This document shows positions 16,338 through 26,522 of a stretch of DNA of 64,000 bases, in pieces. The stretch's first letter is position 1, and every line of letters begins with the position of its first letter. Origin of the DNA: an uncultured Dehalococcoidia bacterium (lineage in GTDB: Bacteria > Chloroflexota > Dehalococcoidia > Lucifugimonadales > UBA3495); NCBI GenBank assembly GCA_958296385.1, contig OY282494.1, positions 2,517,537-2,581,536 on the forward strand, written 5' to 3'. The position numbers and the translations under genes are program-made. The notes below the pieces were generated by a model. It searched no databases. It saw only the letters and a program-made list of their open reading frames with translations, and was not told the DNA's origin.

Positions 16338-17342
16338 CTATGCCCCGGCGCCAACCCGCTCTCCGGCGTGGATGGAATCGACGGCGCCTTTGGCTACCGG
16401 CCCGCGTACCAGCAGGGTTGGCGCCGGCGAGGTGAGAACCACCTGGTCGGCCACGCTGCCGAGTATCGCGCGTCCTACGCCCCGCCGTCCGTGCGTGGTC
16501 ATCACCACCAGCGCGTTGCCCAGCTCGCCGGCCAGGTTGACGATGGCCTCGGACGCCATGCCCCGGTAGTTCGCTATTCCCACGTCGCGCAGGCCAAAGG
16601 TGGCTTCCATATCGGCGGCCCGGCCTTGCAGGTAATCCACCGACAGGTCGGATACCTTGTCGGACAGTTCCGACGGGCCGCCAAGCCGGACGCCGGCCTC
16701 GCCGTCCATCCGGCCCCATTCGGTGTGGGTCTCAAAGTAGTCGGAACCCTGCGTGCTCTGGCACAGGGTGAGCTTCGCGCCCGTCAGCGCGGCCAGGCCG
16801 GCGGCGTGATGCAAAGCGTGCTGCGCGAAACGGGAGCCGTCCAGCGGCACGATGATGTTGTCGAAACGGTCACCCAGCAGCAGGCGCCCCTCGCTGTTGC
16901 ACCGCACCACCAGCGTGGGGTTTTTGACGGCGCGCACCACCCGCGCGGTAACGCTGCCCACCATCATCCGGGTCAGCCCGCTGCGCCCGTGCGTGGACAT
17001 GACGATAAGGCCGTCGGGATGGCTGGCCGCCGTCCTGGTGATGGCATCAACCGGAGCGCCCTCCGTAGGGGCGACGTGGATTTCGGAAGCGACGCCCATG
17101 TCCTGCAAGGCCCGCTTTTTGGTCGAGAGATAGGCGAAAACCCGGTCGTGTTCGGCGGCGGCCAGTGAGCCGCTGTGCCGCCCGTGGCTAACGTCCACCT
17201 GCCACTGGGGGGCAGACTGGAAACCGCGCACCAGCGTAACTTCCGCGCCGGTAGCCTGAGCAATCAGATGAGCGGCCGGCAGCGACTGCTCCGACAACTC
17301 CGAACCGTCGAGCGGGGCGATAATATGCTTGTACAGCGCCAT
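16338..17342 (-). CDS. tandem-domain universal stress protein
   Basis: Two Usp domains in 334 residues. Domain 1 (about 1-148) begins YKHIIAPLDGS and ends with STHGRSGLTRMMVGSVT...PTLVV. Domain 2 (about 160-315) begins FDNIIVPLDGS and has TTHGRRGVGRAILGSVAD. Both carry the G-x2-G-x9-G-S/T pattern of ATP-binding Usp proteins. These cytoplasmic proteins are induced by starvation and stress. AAGGAGGT sits 7 nt before the ATG. A near-consensus promoter and an intrinsic terminator define a single-gene unit. Confidence 0.95.
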   Translation of the reverse strand: MALYKHIIAPLDGSELSEQSLPAAHLIAQATGAEVTLVRGFQSAPQWQVDVSHGRHSGSLAAAEHDRVFAYLSTKKRALQDMGVASEIHVAPTEGAPVDAITRTAASHPDGLIVMSTHGRSGLTRMMVGSVTARVVRAVKNPTLVVRCNSEGRLLLGDRFDNIIVPLDGSRFAQHALHHAAGLAALTGAKLTLCQSTQGSDYFETHTEWGRMDGEAGVRLGGPSELSDKVSDLSVDYLQGRAADMEATFGLRDVGIANYRGMASEAIVNLAGELGNALVVMTTHGRRGVGRAILGSVADQVVLTSPAPTLLVRGPVAKGAVDSIHAGERVGAGA

Positions 17343-17444
17343 AGTATTACCTCCTTTGCCTCGTTCTCAATGTAGTCAACCGATGCACAACGGGCCGCCA
17401 AAGCGCCTCGCGTTGAAAAGCGGATAGTCTATATCATACTTAAT

Positions 17445-17473
17445 AATATACCACCAAAACGCCAAACGGTCAA
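17445..17473 (-). promoter_or_regulatory. promoter of the universal stress protein gene
   Basis: On the minus strand, TTGACC (17473-17468), a 17-nt spacer and TATATT (17450-17445). It is followed by an AT-rich stretch and a leader of about 95 nt before the ATG at 17342. Confidence 0.75.
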
Positions 17474-17825
17474 CCCTACCTAGTCCCGTGTAAAAATAGT
17501 GACGCCAACAGCAAGCGCAAGCAAAGATGACGGATTCCGTCGCTTTGATAAAAGCAGACCATTTTACGAAAACCGTCACAGCTGGAAGCGCAGGACGCGA
17601 CACCGGTATCCAAACCCCGGTATCAGGCAGCGAAACTCCGCCGTGGAACACCGCCCAGCCGCAGCATAGCAGCAACGACCAAGCCAATCGGCGGGACGCA
17701 AACCACGACGCCTACTGGTCTTCCCCAAGCGCGGCACGACCGTTCCGAATCGCCAAAACCCAGCTCCGGCCCGCCGGTAAATTAACGCGACGCCCACCGG
17801 CTCTGGCAATCACCCGCGCCACCGG
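17474..17825. other. intergenic region, nothing recognised
   Basis: Between the stress-protein promoter and the transposase remnant. No codon-like structure, repeat or RNA hairpin with a T-run stands out on either strand. The left end of the insertion sequence should lie here, but I could not find matching inverted ends. Confidence 0.5.
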
Positions 17826-19076
17826 CTACGCCGCCCGCAACATCCCGGCCAGCGACGCATCCGCGCCTTGCGTCATCAGCTGCGCCAGCGCCATCGCGCT
17901 GAACATCACCACCGACAGCAGGAAGTGCAACTCCATCCGCGCGGCGCCGCGGCAGGTATGGTCCTTTACCCAACCATTCTCAAATCACCAGGCAAAGAAA
18001 CGTTCTACCGCCCATCGCTTGGGGTACAGACACTGCCACTCCGGCGACGCCCGGCTAATTGACCCGCCCAGCGTGTACAGGTCGTCGTCAAAAGCTTCCC
18101 AAACCTCATCATCGCAAACAGTGTAGCCTTTGAAAGGCTCACTACGGCGATGACAGCCTCCGGCCGGACAACGGAACCCGTGGCACCGGGTTGCCAAGTC
18201 AGTGCCGATAAACCCCATTGCCTGGCCGCTCAGGCACCTAGGCTCGCCCTGGAGCGTGTACACGCTGGTTGGGTCCCGGCCCGCCCGGTCTATTCGTGGA
18301 ATCAGCGCCGCCGCGCCCAGCCGGTGGATGAGTTGTACGTTGGCTTTGGCGTCGTAGCCTTTATCGGCCAGGACCACATCGGGCTCAAACCAGTCATAGG
18401 ATTCCGCCGCCCACGGCAGCAACTCACGCAACAACGGACTGTCGTGGCGATTAGCCGGCGACTCGCCAAGCGCAACCGGAAACTGGGTCGGCACGTCCAC
18501 CAGCACGTGAGCCTTCCAGCCATAAATCATCGCCATGCCGTCAGGCGCGGTAGAACGCGGGTCGTGCACCTTGCCCCACGCGGCCTCGTTGTCCCGCGTT
18601 TCCTCGTTTAGCGGATTGCAGTAAGCCGGAACGCCGGTAGAGTCAATGGCGACGACTTTCCCGAAATCGGGGCGAATCTCCTGGACGCCGTTCAAAAGGC
18701 CAACGAGCATGGCGTGCAACACCCACGGGTTGGCCGCCAGTGCGCCAAACACGCGGGAAACAGTAGGACGGCTGGGTATCTCGAGGTCGCGGGGCCAACC
18801 GCAAGCCGCACGCAGAGCCGGGTCATTTCGCAACCGGTCCACAGCGCCTTGGCGACCTTTGACGCCGACGACATAGGCGGTAAGGAAGACCTTGACCAAG
18901 GGAATCCTGGGATAGCGCGGGCGGCCTTTGCCAAAGATGTCGCCCGACCCAAGGTCAGGGCCAAACAGCCGTGCGCAAGGCGTGTAGTCCACCAGCGTCA
19001 GTGCCTGGCCCAAATGGGCCAAGTCAGCATAGTGTTGCGGGAAGACCGCGTTGCGAGTATTATCGCAAACGACCAT
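17826..19076 (-). pseudogene. DDE transposase (IS4/IS5 superfamily) interrupted by an in-frame TGA
   Basis: Minus-strand frame from the ATG at 19076 (AGGAG 9 nt upstream). It holds a DDE triad: VVAIDSTGV, DVVLADKGYDA and KRWAVERFFAW. A TGA at 17985-17987 stops it after FFAW. The same frame then continues as FENGWVKDHTC...MELHFLLSVVMFSAMALAQL to a TAG at 17826, which looks like the genuine C-terminal helix region of such enzymes. So the gene is full length but carries one nonsense codon, most simply a Trp TGG changed to TGA. It marks the left side of the defence island. Exact IS family and terminal repeats not determined. Confidence 0.75.
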
Positions 19077-19189
19077 CAGGGACGCTCCTACAGCCAAGAA
19101 GGGATCCGAACGACCCGGCGCTGGCCCGCAAAGCCGCCCGACGGCCCGCAACCAAGCGCCACCGTGCAGCCGTACACTGGAGGACGCTA

Positions 19190-19657
19190 ATGCCCGGCTT
19201 CCTGCACGTTTTGGATAACGAAACCTTCACCGTAGCCGACCATCTGCGCCGCAACTTGCGCGCCGACGACGGGTTCAATTTCGTCTCCGCCTACTTCACC
19301 ATCTACGGCTACGAACTGCTGGCTGAGGAACCGGAAAGCGTCGGCGCAGTGCGTTGCCTGTTTGGGGACCCAACCTCCACAGAACAGGTGGACCCCGGAG
19401 TACAGGAACCCAAGTCCTTCGAGTTGACCGAGCAAGGCTTGATGCCCAACCTCACGCTGCAACAACGGCAACCGGCGCAGCGGTGCGCGGCTTGGGTTGC
19501 CCGCGACCGCGTGGCTATCCGCTCCGTCAGGCAGTCCAACTTCCTTCACGGCAAGCTGTACCTCACTGATGGGCCGGACGGCGGCGGCATAGTCAGCAGC
19601 TCCAGCTTCACCAGGCGCGGGCTGTGTAGAGGGCGATTGAAACGCCATACAGATTAG
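19190..19657 (+). pseudogene. truncated PLD/HKD-family protein
   Basis: GGAGG 6 nt before the ATG opens a 155-residue frame. It resembles the N-terminal PLD-type nuclease part of large helicase-nucleases: FNFVSAYFTIYGYELLAEE, an RCLFGDPTS strand, SNFLHGKLYL (the HxK of the active site) and SSSFTRRGL. After that the family should continue into an N-rich loop and a second domain. Here it ends abruptly with CRGRLKRHTD, 13 bp before the next gene. I read it as the remnant of a second PLD protein, lost by deletion. It is not a duplicate of the start of the next gene, because the two sequences differ. A functional short protein cannot be excluded. Confidence 0.6.
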
Positions 19658-19670
19658 GCAGGAGACCATA

Positions 19671-22600
19671 ATGCCCAGAATTTTCGACAATCTCAGTCCT
19701 GATACCAAGCTGGCCCCGGCGCTGCAAGAAACGCTGTCCGTCTCCAACCGGGCAGACTTCTGCGTTGGCTACTTCAACTTGCGGGGTTGGAGCGACCTTG
19801 CTCCTTACGTTGACCGCTGGAATCCGGAGGACGGGCCGTGCCGCATATTAATTGGAATGCAGCGTCTGCCGGATTCGGAACTAAGAGAGTCTCTGGCGTT
19901 GCGCAGTGGCCCGCCAGGTATGGACAACGCTACCGCACACCGATTGCGGGTACAGTTGGCGGAGCAATTGCGCCAGCAGTTGACCTACGGGTTCCCTACT
20001 AACGCTGATGAAGCAACGCTGCATCGCCTGATTGAACAGCTCACAGCCAGGCGAGTCATCGTCAAGCTTTTCCTGCGCCACCCGTTGCACGCCAAGCTCT
20101 ACCTGCTGTTCCGGGATGACCCCAACAACCCCATCACAGGCTATCTGGGCAGCAGCAACCTGACCCTGGCCGGCCTGTCACAGCAGGGCGAACTCAACGT
20201 TGACGTACTGGACCACGACGCCACCGGCAAACTGCAGCAGTGGTTTGAAGATCGCTGGAACGACCGCTTTTGCATTGACATCACCGACGAGCTGCTGCAA
20301 ATCATCCAGGAGAGCTGGGCGCGTCAGGACCTGGTGCCGCCCTACCACGTCTATCTCAAAATGGCGTACCATCTTTCCAACGAGGCCCGCGCTGGCATCG
20401 AGGAGTTCAAAATCCCCGGTATTTTCGGCAACCGCCTGTTTGAATTCCAAACCGCCGCCGTCAAAATTGCGGCGCATCATCTGAACCGGCGCAACGGCGT
20501 GCTGATTGGCGACGTGGTTGGATTGGGCAAAACACTGATTGCAACCGCGGTAGCCCGTATCTTTGAGGACGACCTGGGCACCCAAACGCTCATCATCTGC
20601 CCCAGGAACCTCGTTAGTATGTGGGAAGAGTACCGCGACGAATACGGACTGCGCGCCCGGGTTCTGTCAATCAGCCGGGTACTCGGCGAGCTGCCCAACC
20701 TGCGCCGCTACCACCAGGTCATCATTGACGAGAGCCACAACTTGCGCAACCGCGACGGCAAGCGGTACCGGGCAATTCGCGAGTACATCAGCGAGAACGA
20801 AAGCAAGTGCATCCTGCTGTCGGCCACGCCCTACAACAAAACCTACCACGACCTGTCCAACCAACTCCGGCTGTTCATCAGCGAGGAGCAGGACTTGGGA
20901 ATCCGGCCCGAACAAATGCTGCGCAACACGGGCGCAGCGGAGTTCCGGCGTCAGCACCAGGTCAACCCGCGCAGCCTGGCCGCATTTGAGCAGAGTGGAT
21001 ACCCCGACGACTGGCGCGACCTGATGCGCCTGTACATGGTTCGCCGCACCCGCAGCTTTGTCCAGGAGCATTACGCTGCGACTGACCCCGATACGGGCCG
21101 CAAGTTCCTCACTTTCGAGGACGGCAACCGCTCGTATTTCCCAGCGCGGGTTCCCAAAACCGTCGGTTTTCCGGTCAACGATGCTGACCCTGACGACCAG
21201 TACGCCCGGATGTATGCGCCGGCAACCGTGGACGTGATTGAGAACCTGCACCTGCCGCGCTACGGCCTCGGCAACTACGTGCTGGACAATCCAGCCACGC
21301 CGCCGACGGCTGCCGAAGACCGCCAAATCCAGAACCTGGCCCGGGCCGGCAAGCGGCTGATGGGCTTCTGCCGCACCAATCTGTTCAAAAGGCTGGAAAG
21401 CAGCGGCGCCGCTTTCGTCCAGTCCGTAGAACGCCACGCCCTCCGCAACTACATATTCCTCCACGCTCTACATAACGAACTGCCGCTCCCGGTCGGCACC
21501 CAGGACGCCGAGATGCTCGACTCCCGTTTTACCGACGAGGACGTTGACGAAGCGCAAGGCGCGTCCGCCGACCCGGATGACGATGCTGAACGAGATACGG
21601 GCGATGCTACTCGCAACGCCGACAACGCATCCCATTGGACACCGGAGGCGTTTGAGCAGCGCGCGGCGCATATTTATGCGCAATACGATACCCGGTTCCG
21701 GAGCCGGTTCACCTGGATGCGGCATAACTTGTTCCACCCCGACTTGGAAACCGAACTGCAAAACGACGCCGCTGCGCTGCTTGCCCTGTTGCAGCGCAAC
21801 GGGCCGTGGCAACCGGCCCAAGACGCTAAGCTGGACGCACTGCAAACCCTCATCACTGAATCCTACCCCGACCGGAAAATCATCGTGTTTTCCCAATTCG
21901 CCGACACCGTGCGGTATTTGGAAAACGAACTGAAAGGCCGGGGCGTAAGCGCCCTGGCCGGCGTCACCGGCGATTCTCTCGACCCAACGGCAATCGCCTG
22001 GCGTTTCAGCCCGGCCAGCAACGATAAACGGGAATACACTGCGCCGGATGCGGAACTGCGGGTGCTGGTCGCAACCGACGTGCTGAGCGAAGGCCAAAAC
22101 CTGCAAGACTGCGCCATTGTGGTTAATTATGACCTGCCCTGGGCCATCATCCGTCTAATCCAGCGCGCCGGCCGCGTGGACCGAATCGGCCAGACCGCCG
22201 CGGAAATCCTCTGCCACTCTTTCATACCGTCCGACGGCGTGGAGCGCATCATCAATCTGCGGGGCCGGGTGCGGAACCGGCTGCGCGAGAACGCTGAGGT
22301 CATCGGCACCGACGAGGCATTCTTTGAGGACGACCAGGATGACCAGCCCATCATCAACCTTTACAACGAGCAGGCCGGCATACTGGACGGCGAGGCGGAT
22401 GCTGAAATTGACCTCACTTCCCACGCTTACCAGATTTGGAAAAACGCCATTGCCAACGACGCAAGTCTGGAACGCGCCGTTACTACTCTCCCCGACGTGG
22501 TATTCTCGTCGCGCCAGCACCACGGCGACTTGCGCCAGCCGGAGGGTACGCTGGTTTATCTGCGGAACACCGACGACAACGACGCGCTGGCCTACGTTGG

Positions 22601-23096
22601 GCGCGATGGGCAAAGCATCACCGAATCGCCCATCGCAATCCTGACCGCCGCACAGTGCCACCCGGACACGCCGGCGCACCCCCGGCATGAGGAACATCAC
22701 GAACTGGTAGCCGCCGGCGTCAGGCTCATCGCGCAGCGGGAGCGCAGTATCGGCGGGCAGTTGGGCCGGCCCAGCAGCGCGCGCCACCGGGCCTACAACC
22801 GCCTCAATGAATACGCCGCACGCATCAAAGGCCAGCTGTTTGACACCGACGACCTGCGACAAGCCATCAACGACATCTACCGCTACCCCTTGCGCCAGGC
22901 CGCTGTGGACACCCTCAACCGCCAAATGCGCAGCGGCATTGACGACCCCGGCCTGGCCGACTTGGTAATCCGGATGCGAAACGACGACCGGCTCTGCATA
23001 ATGGACGGGGACAGCGACGAAACCCCGGAACCCCGCATCATCTGCTCAATGGGCCTTTTCGACCACGACAACGAGGAAACGCCGGATGGCTGCTGA
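19671..23096 (+). CDS. PLD nuclease-SNF2 helicase fusion (DISARM-like defence protein)
   Basis: A 1141-residue protein. The N-terminal PLD-like domain (about 1-215) has HAKLYLLF at about 139 and GYLGSSNLTLAGL. The SNF2-type helicase follows: Walker A GDVVGLGKT at about 280-288, DESHN at about 353, LSATPYNK, then the C-terminal lobe KIIVFSQFADTVRYLENEL, VATDVLSEGQNLQDC and motif VI QRAGRVDRIGQ near 830. About 220 further residues complete it. PLD and SNF2 are separate proteins (DrmC, DrmD) in DISARM class 1, and here they are one chain. AGGAG precedes the ATG. Its end overlaps the methyltransferase start by 11 bp, so the two are an operon. Confidence 0.88.
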   Translation: MPRIFDNLSPDTKLAPALQETLSVSNRADFCVGYFNLRGWSDLAPYVDRWNPEDGPCRILIGMQRLPDSELRESLALRSGPPGMDNATAHRLRVQLAEQLRQQLTYGFPTNADEATLHRLIEQLTARRVIVKLFLRHPLHAKLYLLFRDDPNNPITGYLGSSNLTLAGLSQQGELNVDVLDHDATGKLQQWFEDRWNDRFCIDITDELLQIIQESWARQDLVPPYHVYLKMAYHLSNEARAGIEEFKIPGIFGNRLFEFQTAAVKIAAHHLNRRNGVLIGDVVGLGKTLIATAVARIFEDDLGTQTLIICPRNLVSMWEEYRDEYGLRARVLSISRVLGELPNLRRYHQVIIDESHNLRNRDGKRYRAIREYISENESKCILLSATPYNKTYHDLSNQLRLFISEEQDLGIRPEQMLRNTGAAEFRRQHQVNPRSLAAFEQSGYPDDWRDLMRLYMVRRTRSFVQEHYAATDPDTGRKFLTFEDGNRSYFPARVPKTVGFPVNDADPDDQYARMYAPATVDVIENLHLPRYGLGNYVLDNPATPPTAAEDRQIQNLARAGKRLMGFCRTNLFKRLESSGAAFVQSVERHALRNYIFLHALHNELPLPVGTQDAEMLDSRFTDEDVDEAQGASADPDDDAERDTGDATRNADNASHWTPEAFEQRAAHIYAQYDTRFRSRFTWMRHNLFHPDLETELQNDAAALLALLQRNGPWQPAQDAKLDALQTLITESYPDRKIIVFSQFADTVRYLENELKGRGVSALAGVTGDSLDPTAIAWRFSPASNDKREYTAPDAELRVLVATDVLSEGQNLQDCAIVVNYDLPWAIIRLIQRAGRVDRIGQTAAEILCHSFIPSDGVERIINLRGRVRNRLRENAEVIGTDEAFFEDDQDDQPIINLYNEQAGILDGEADAEIDLTSHAYQIWKNAIANDASLERAVTTLPDVVFSSRQHHGDLRQPEGTLVYLRNTDDNDALAYVGRDGQSITESPIAILTAAQCHPDTPAHPRHEEHHELVAAGVRLIAQRERSIGGQLGRPSSARHRAYNRLNEYAARIKGQLFDTDDLRQAINDIYRYPLRQAAVDTLNRQMRSGIDDPGLADLVIRMRNDDRLCIMDGDSDETPEPRIICSMGLFDHDNEETPDGC

Positions 23097-26000
23097 CATT
23101 CTAACTCTCCGCCCGTACCTACAGGACTTTGACCTCACCGGGCTGATGGTCGAGGGGCTGGGCTGGAACCACCATCAAGGCGCCCCGGTTGCCGTTGCCG
23201 CCGACGGGGAGACCTATGACTTGCACCCCGTCGCGGAGAAAGCCGGCTTTGCCGTCTATCGTTGCAGCCCCCAGGCGGACGGCGCCATTCCGCTCCAGAA
23301 CGTACGGCGCCAGATTGAAAATCGGGTAGCCCAGGCCAATTACGAGCATCTGATTATCTTTGTGGATGCCGCCGAAACCCGGCAAATCTGGCAGTGGGTC
23401 AAGCGCGAATCCGGCAAACCGCCCGCCATCCGCGAATTGTCTTACGACCAGGGCAAAACCGGAACCGCTCTGCTGCAACACTTGCGCGGCATTGAGTTCA
23501 CCCTGGCCGAGGAAGCCAGCCTCGGAATCACCGACGTCACTGCAAAGTTCCGGCAATCGCTGGACGTTGAGCGCGTCACCAGGCGTTTCTACGACGGGTT
23601 CCGCAAAGAGCTGACCGCTTTCCAGAAGTTCATCGCCGGATTCACCGAGCAGGGCGACCGGGACTGGTACGCCTCGCTGATGCTGAACCGGATGATGTTC
23701 GTCTATTTCATCCAGAAGCAGGGTTTCCTCGACGGCGATGAGCACTACCTACGCAATCGCTTGCAGCAGGTTCAGCAACAGGACGGCCCCGACCGTTTCC
23801 AGCGGTTCTATCGCGGTTTCCTGCTGCGCCTGTTTCACGAAGGGCTGGGCCGGCCCGCCGCCAACCGGCCCGCCGAACTCGTCGACCTGCTGGGCAAGGT
23901 GCCTTATCTCAACGGGGGCATCTTTGACCCCCACACGCTGGAAAAGGAAAACCCGGACGTCAACATCCCGGATGCCGCGTTCCAGCAGATTTTCAAGTTC
24001 TTTGACCAGTACCAGTGGCACCTGGACGACCGTCCTCGGGGCAACGACAACGAAATCAACCCCGACGTACTCGGCTACATCTTTGAGAAGTACGTCAATC
24101 AAAAGCAAATGGGCGCCTATTACACCAAGGAGGACATCACCGGCTACATCGCCCGCAACACCGTGCTGCCCCGCCTGCTGGAAATGGCGCAAACCGAATG
24201 TCCCATCGCTTTCGGCCCCGATGGCGGCGTGTGGCGTCTGCTCCAGGATGACCCCGACAACTACATATACCCATCGGTTGGCCACGGCGTGGCCTGGGAC
24301 TATACTCCCGAAAGTGTCGCCGGCCGGGAGGAACCCCTGGCCCTGCCGGAGCATATCGACGCCGGCTTGGACGACACCGCCCAACGCGCCGACTGGAACC
24401 AGCCCGCGCCGGCCGAGTACGGCCTGCCTACCGAAACCTGGCGCGAGCTAATCGCCCGACGCCAGCGCTACGCGGATGTCCGCGCGCAACTGGCCGCCGG
24501 CGACGTGCAGAGCGTCAACGACCTCATCACCCTCAACCTGGACAGTGAACGGTTCGTCCGGGATGTCATCGTCAACAGCGAAGGCCCGGAACTGCTGCGC
24601 GCCATCTGGAACGCCCTGACCCGAATCTCCGTCCTCGACCCGGCCTGCGGCTCCGGCGCCTTTCTATTCGCCGCCCTCAACATCCTGGAACCGCTGTACT
24701 CCGCCACCTTGCAGGCAATGCGCGGCTTCCTGGCCGACTTGGAAACTGCGCAGCGCCCGCGTCTGCCCAACGCGCTCCAGGACTTCCGGAACATCCTCAA
24801 CACTGCCGGCCAGCACCACAGCGAGCGGTACTACATCCTCAAGTCCATCATCGTCAACAATCTCTACGGCGTGGACATTATGGAGGAAGCCGTCGAAATC
24901 TGCCGCCTGCGTCTGTTCCTCAAACTGGCCGCCCAACTCGAAACCTACGACCAGATTGAACCCCTCCCCGACATCGACTTCAACATCCAGGCCGGCAACA
25001 GCCTGGTCGGTTTCACCTCCGCCGCCTCCGTCCGCAAGGCTATGGAAATGGACGTCAAAGGCCAGCGCCGGATGATGAGCGCTAGCGACGAAGCTGCCTT
25101 GACTAGCATTGAGGCCAAAGCAGCGGAAATTGCCCGCGAGTACCACTACTTCCAGCAAATTCAGACCGAATACGGGATGGGCTACGCCGAGCTTGCCGAA
25201 TCCAAGCAGAGCCTGCAATCCAAACTGAACAACCTGCGCGACGAACTGGACGCCCTGCTCGCCAGAGAATACGGGGTGGACGCAGACCAGGCCACAGCAT
25301 TTCAACAATGGCAAGCCAGCCACCAACCCTTTCACTGGTTCGTTGAGTTCCACAGCATTATCCACTATGGCGGGTTCGACGTGGTGACTGGCAATCCGCC
25401 CTACGTGCAACGCAGAAACATAAGCCAGCAATATACCCCCAGGGGATTGCTCACCGCTGCCACTCCGGACATTTACGCGATGGTCATGGAACGGGGTATC
25501 AGCATACTCCGCAATAACGGATGGACGGGAATGATTGTTCCGTTGAGCATAACGTTCAACGACCAATTCGCCGCATTGCGCCAGCATTTGTACGGACAGT
25601 GCAGCAACAACTGGTTTGCATCTTTCGGCAGGATTCCGTCCGCCCTATTCAGCTACGACACGCGGGTACGGAACACGATACACCTGGGGCAAAAGTCACC
25701 CGCCAGTGCCAAGCAGAACTTCACCACCCGCCTGCACCGATGGTTCGATAAACGTCGGCCGACCTTACTCGGCGAAGTCCAGTATGCCGAGTTCCACCCG
25801 GCCGCGTTCAACGGAAAGATTCCCAAAATTGGAAGTGCCCGATTGCTGCAAGCACTGGAAAATCTTGCATCAGACCACATCGGATCCTTCGGACAAGATC
25901 TCCTGAATATAGGTGAACCCCTTTACTTCAGGACCAACGCCTACAACTACCTTGCCTTTGCTCAACAACCGCCGCCGACTTACGACGAAAACGGAAATCG

Positions 26001-26415
26001 CTTGCCGGCTACCAACTGCCATACTATACACTTCGCCAATCAGCAGGAACGGGACATAGCTATGACTCTGGCCAACGGGAAATTGATGTTCCTATGGTGG
26101 GCTGGACTCGGTAGCGATTTCAATCTGCCGCAGAAGCTGGTTGCAGACGCACCCTTCAGGAGCGCGTACCTCAGCGACGAACAGCGCCAAAACATCATCG
26201 ACGCGTTACCAGAGCTTGAGCAGGCTATGAAAACCAACTTGGTCTTTAAGTTGAACGCCGGCAAAAAGGTAGGCAACTACAACCTAGCGAAATGCCGCCA
26301 GGTCACGGACAAGACCGACAGGATATGGCTTGAAGCACTAGGCATGGGCAACGTTTGGAACGATATTGAGACGGAACATTCGCTTGTTGTCAGAACCTCG
26401 TTTGCTGATGAATAG
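23086..26415 (+). CDS. Eco57I/PglX-type adenine-N6 DNA methyltransferase (DrmMI-like)
   Basis: A 1109-residue protein. SAM-binding motif I, LDPACGSGAFLFAALNIL, is at about residues 516-533. Catalytic motif IV, TGNPPYVQRRN, is near 769. The long N-terminal part (LNRMMFVYFIQKQGFLDGD, GYIFEKYVNQKQMGAYYTKED) matches class I restriction-modification methylases of the Eco57I/PglX/DrmMI type. The C-terminal third would be the target-recognition part. It probably methylates host DNA so that the helicase-nuclease proteins of the cluster spare it (inference). Overlaps the PLD-SNF2 gene. A 107-bp gap separates it from the DUF4338 gene. Confidence 0.9.
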   Translation: MAADILTLRPYLQDFDLTGLMVEGLGWNHHQGAPVAVAADGETYDLHPVAEKAGFAVYRCSPQADGAIPLQNVRRQIENRVAQANYEHLIIFVDAAETRQIWQWVKRESGKPPAIRELSYDQGKTGTALLQHLRGIEFTLAEEASLGITDVTAKFRQSLDVERVTRRFYDGFRKELTAFQKFIAGFTEQGDRDWYASLMLNRMMFVYFIQKQGFLDGDEHYLRNRLQQVQQQDGPDRFQRFYRGFLLRLFHEGLGRPAANRPAELVDLLGKVPYLNGGIFDPHTLEKENPDVNIPDAAFQQIFKFFDQYQWHLDDRPRGNDNEINPDVLGYIFEKYVNQKQMGAYYTKEDITGYIARNTVLPRLLEMAQTECPIAFGPDGGVWRLLQDDPDNYIYPSVGHGVAWDYTPESVAGREEPLALPEHIDAGLDDTAQRADWNQPAPAEYGLPTETWRELIARRQRYADVRAQLAAGDVQSVNDLITLNLDSERFVRDVIVNSEGPELLRAIWNALTRISVLDPACGSGAFLFAALNILEPLYSATLQAMRGFLADLETAQRPRLPNALQDFRNILNTAGQHHSERYYILKSIIVNNLYGVDIMEEAVEICRLRLFLKLAAQLETYDQIEPLPDIDFNIQAGNSLVGFTSAASVRKAMEMDVKGQRRMMSASDEAALTSIEAKAAEIAREYHYFQQIQTEYGMGYAELAESKQSLQSKLNNLRDELDALLAREYGVDADQATAFQQWQASHQPFHWFVEFHSIIHYGGFDVVTGNPPYVQRRNISQQYTPRGLLTAATPDIYAMVMERGISILRNNGWTGMIVPLSITFNDQFAALRQHLYGQCSNNWFASFGRIPSALFSYDTRVRNTIHLGQKSPASAKQNFTTRLHRWFDKRRPTLLGEVQYAEFHPAAFNGKIPKIGSARLLQALENLASDHIGSFGQDLLNIGEPLYFRTNAYNYLAFAQQPPPTYDENGNRLPATNCHTIHFANQQERDIAMTLANGKLMFLWWAGLGSDFNLPQKLVADAPFRSAYLSDEQRQNIIDALPELEQAMKTNLVFKLNAGKKVGNYNLAKCRQVTDKTDRIWLEALGMGNVWNDIETEHSLVVRTSFADE

Positions 26416-26522
26416 CCCTGAGAATCGTGGGCGCCCACATTGTGCTCGCGAGGGCCGGAGCAGCCTGGATACCACTGGTGCAACTGATTGGCAAGTCATA
26501 ACTAGCAAAGGACAAAATCAAA

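Noticed and set aside
14941-16719. 592-codon open frame on the minus strand
   Set aside because: It spans two real genes on opposite strands (flavin oxidoreductase and stress protein) and has no recognisable content.
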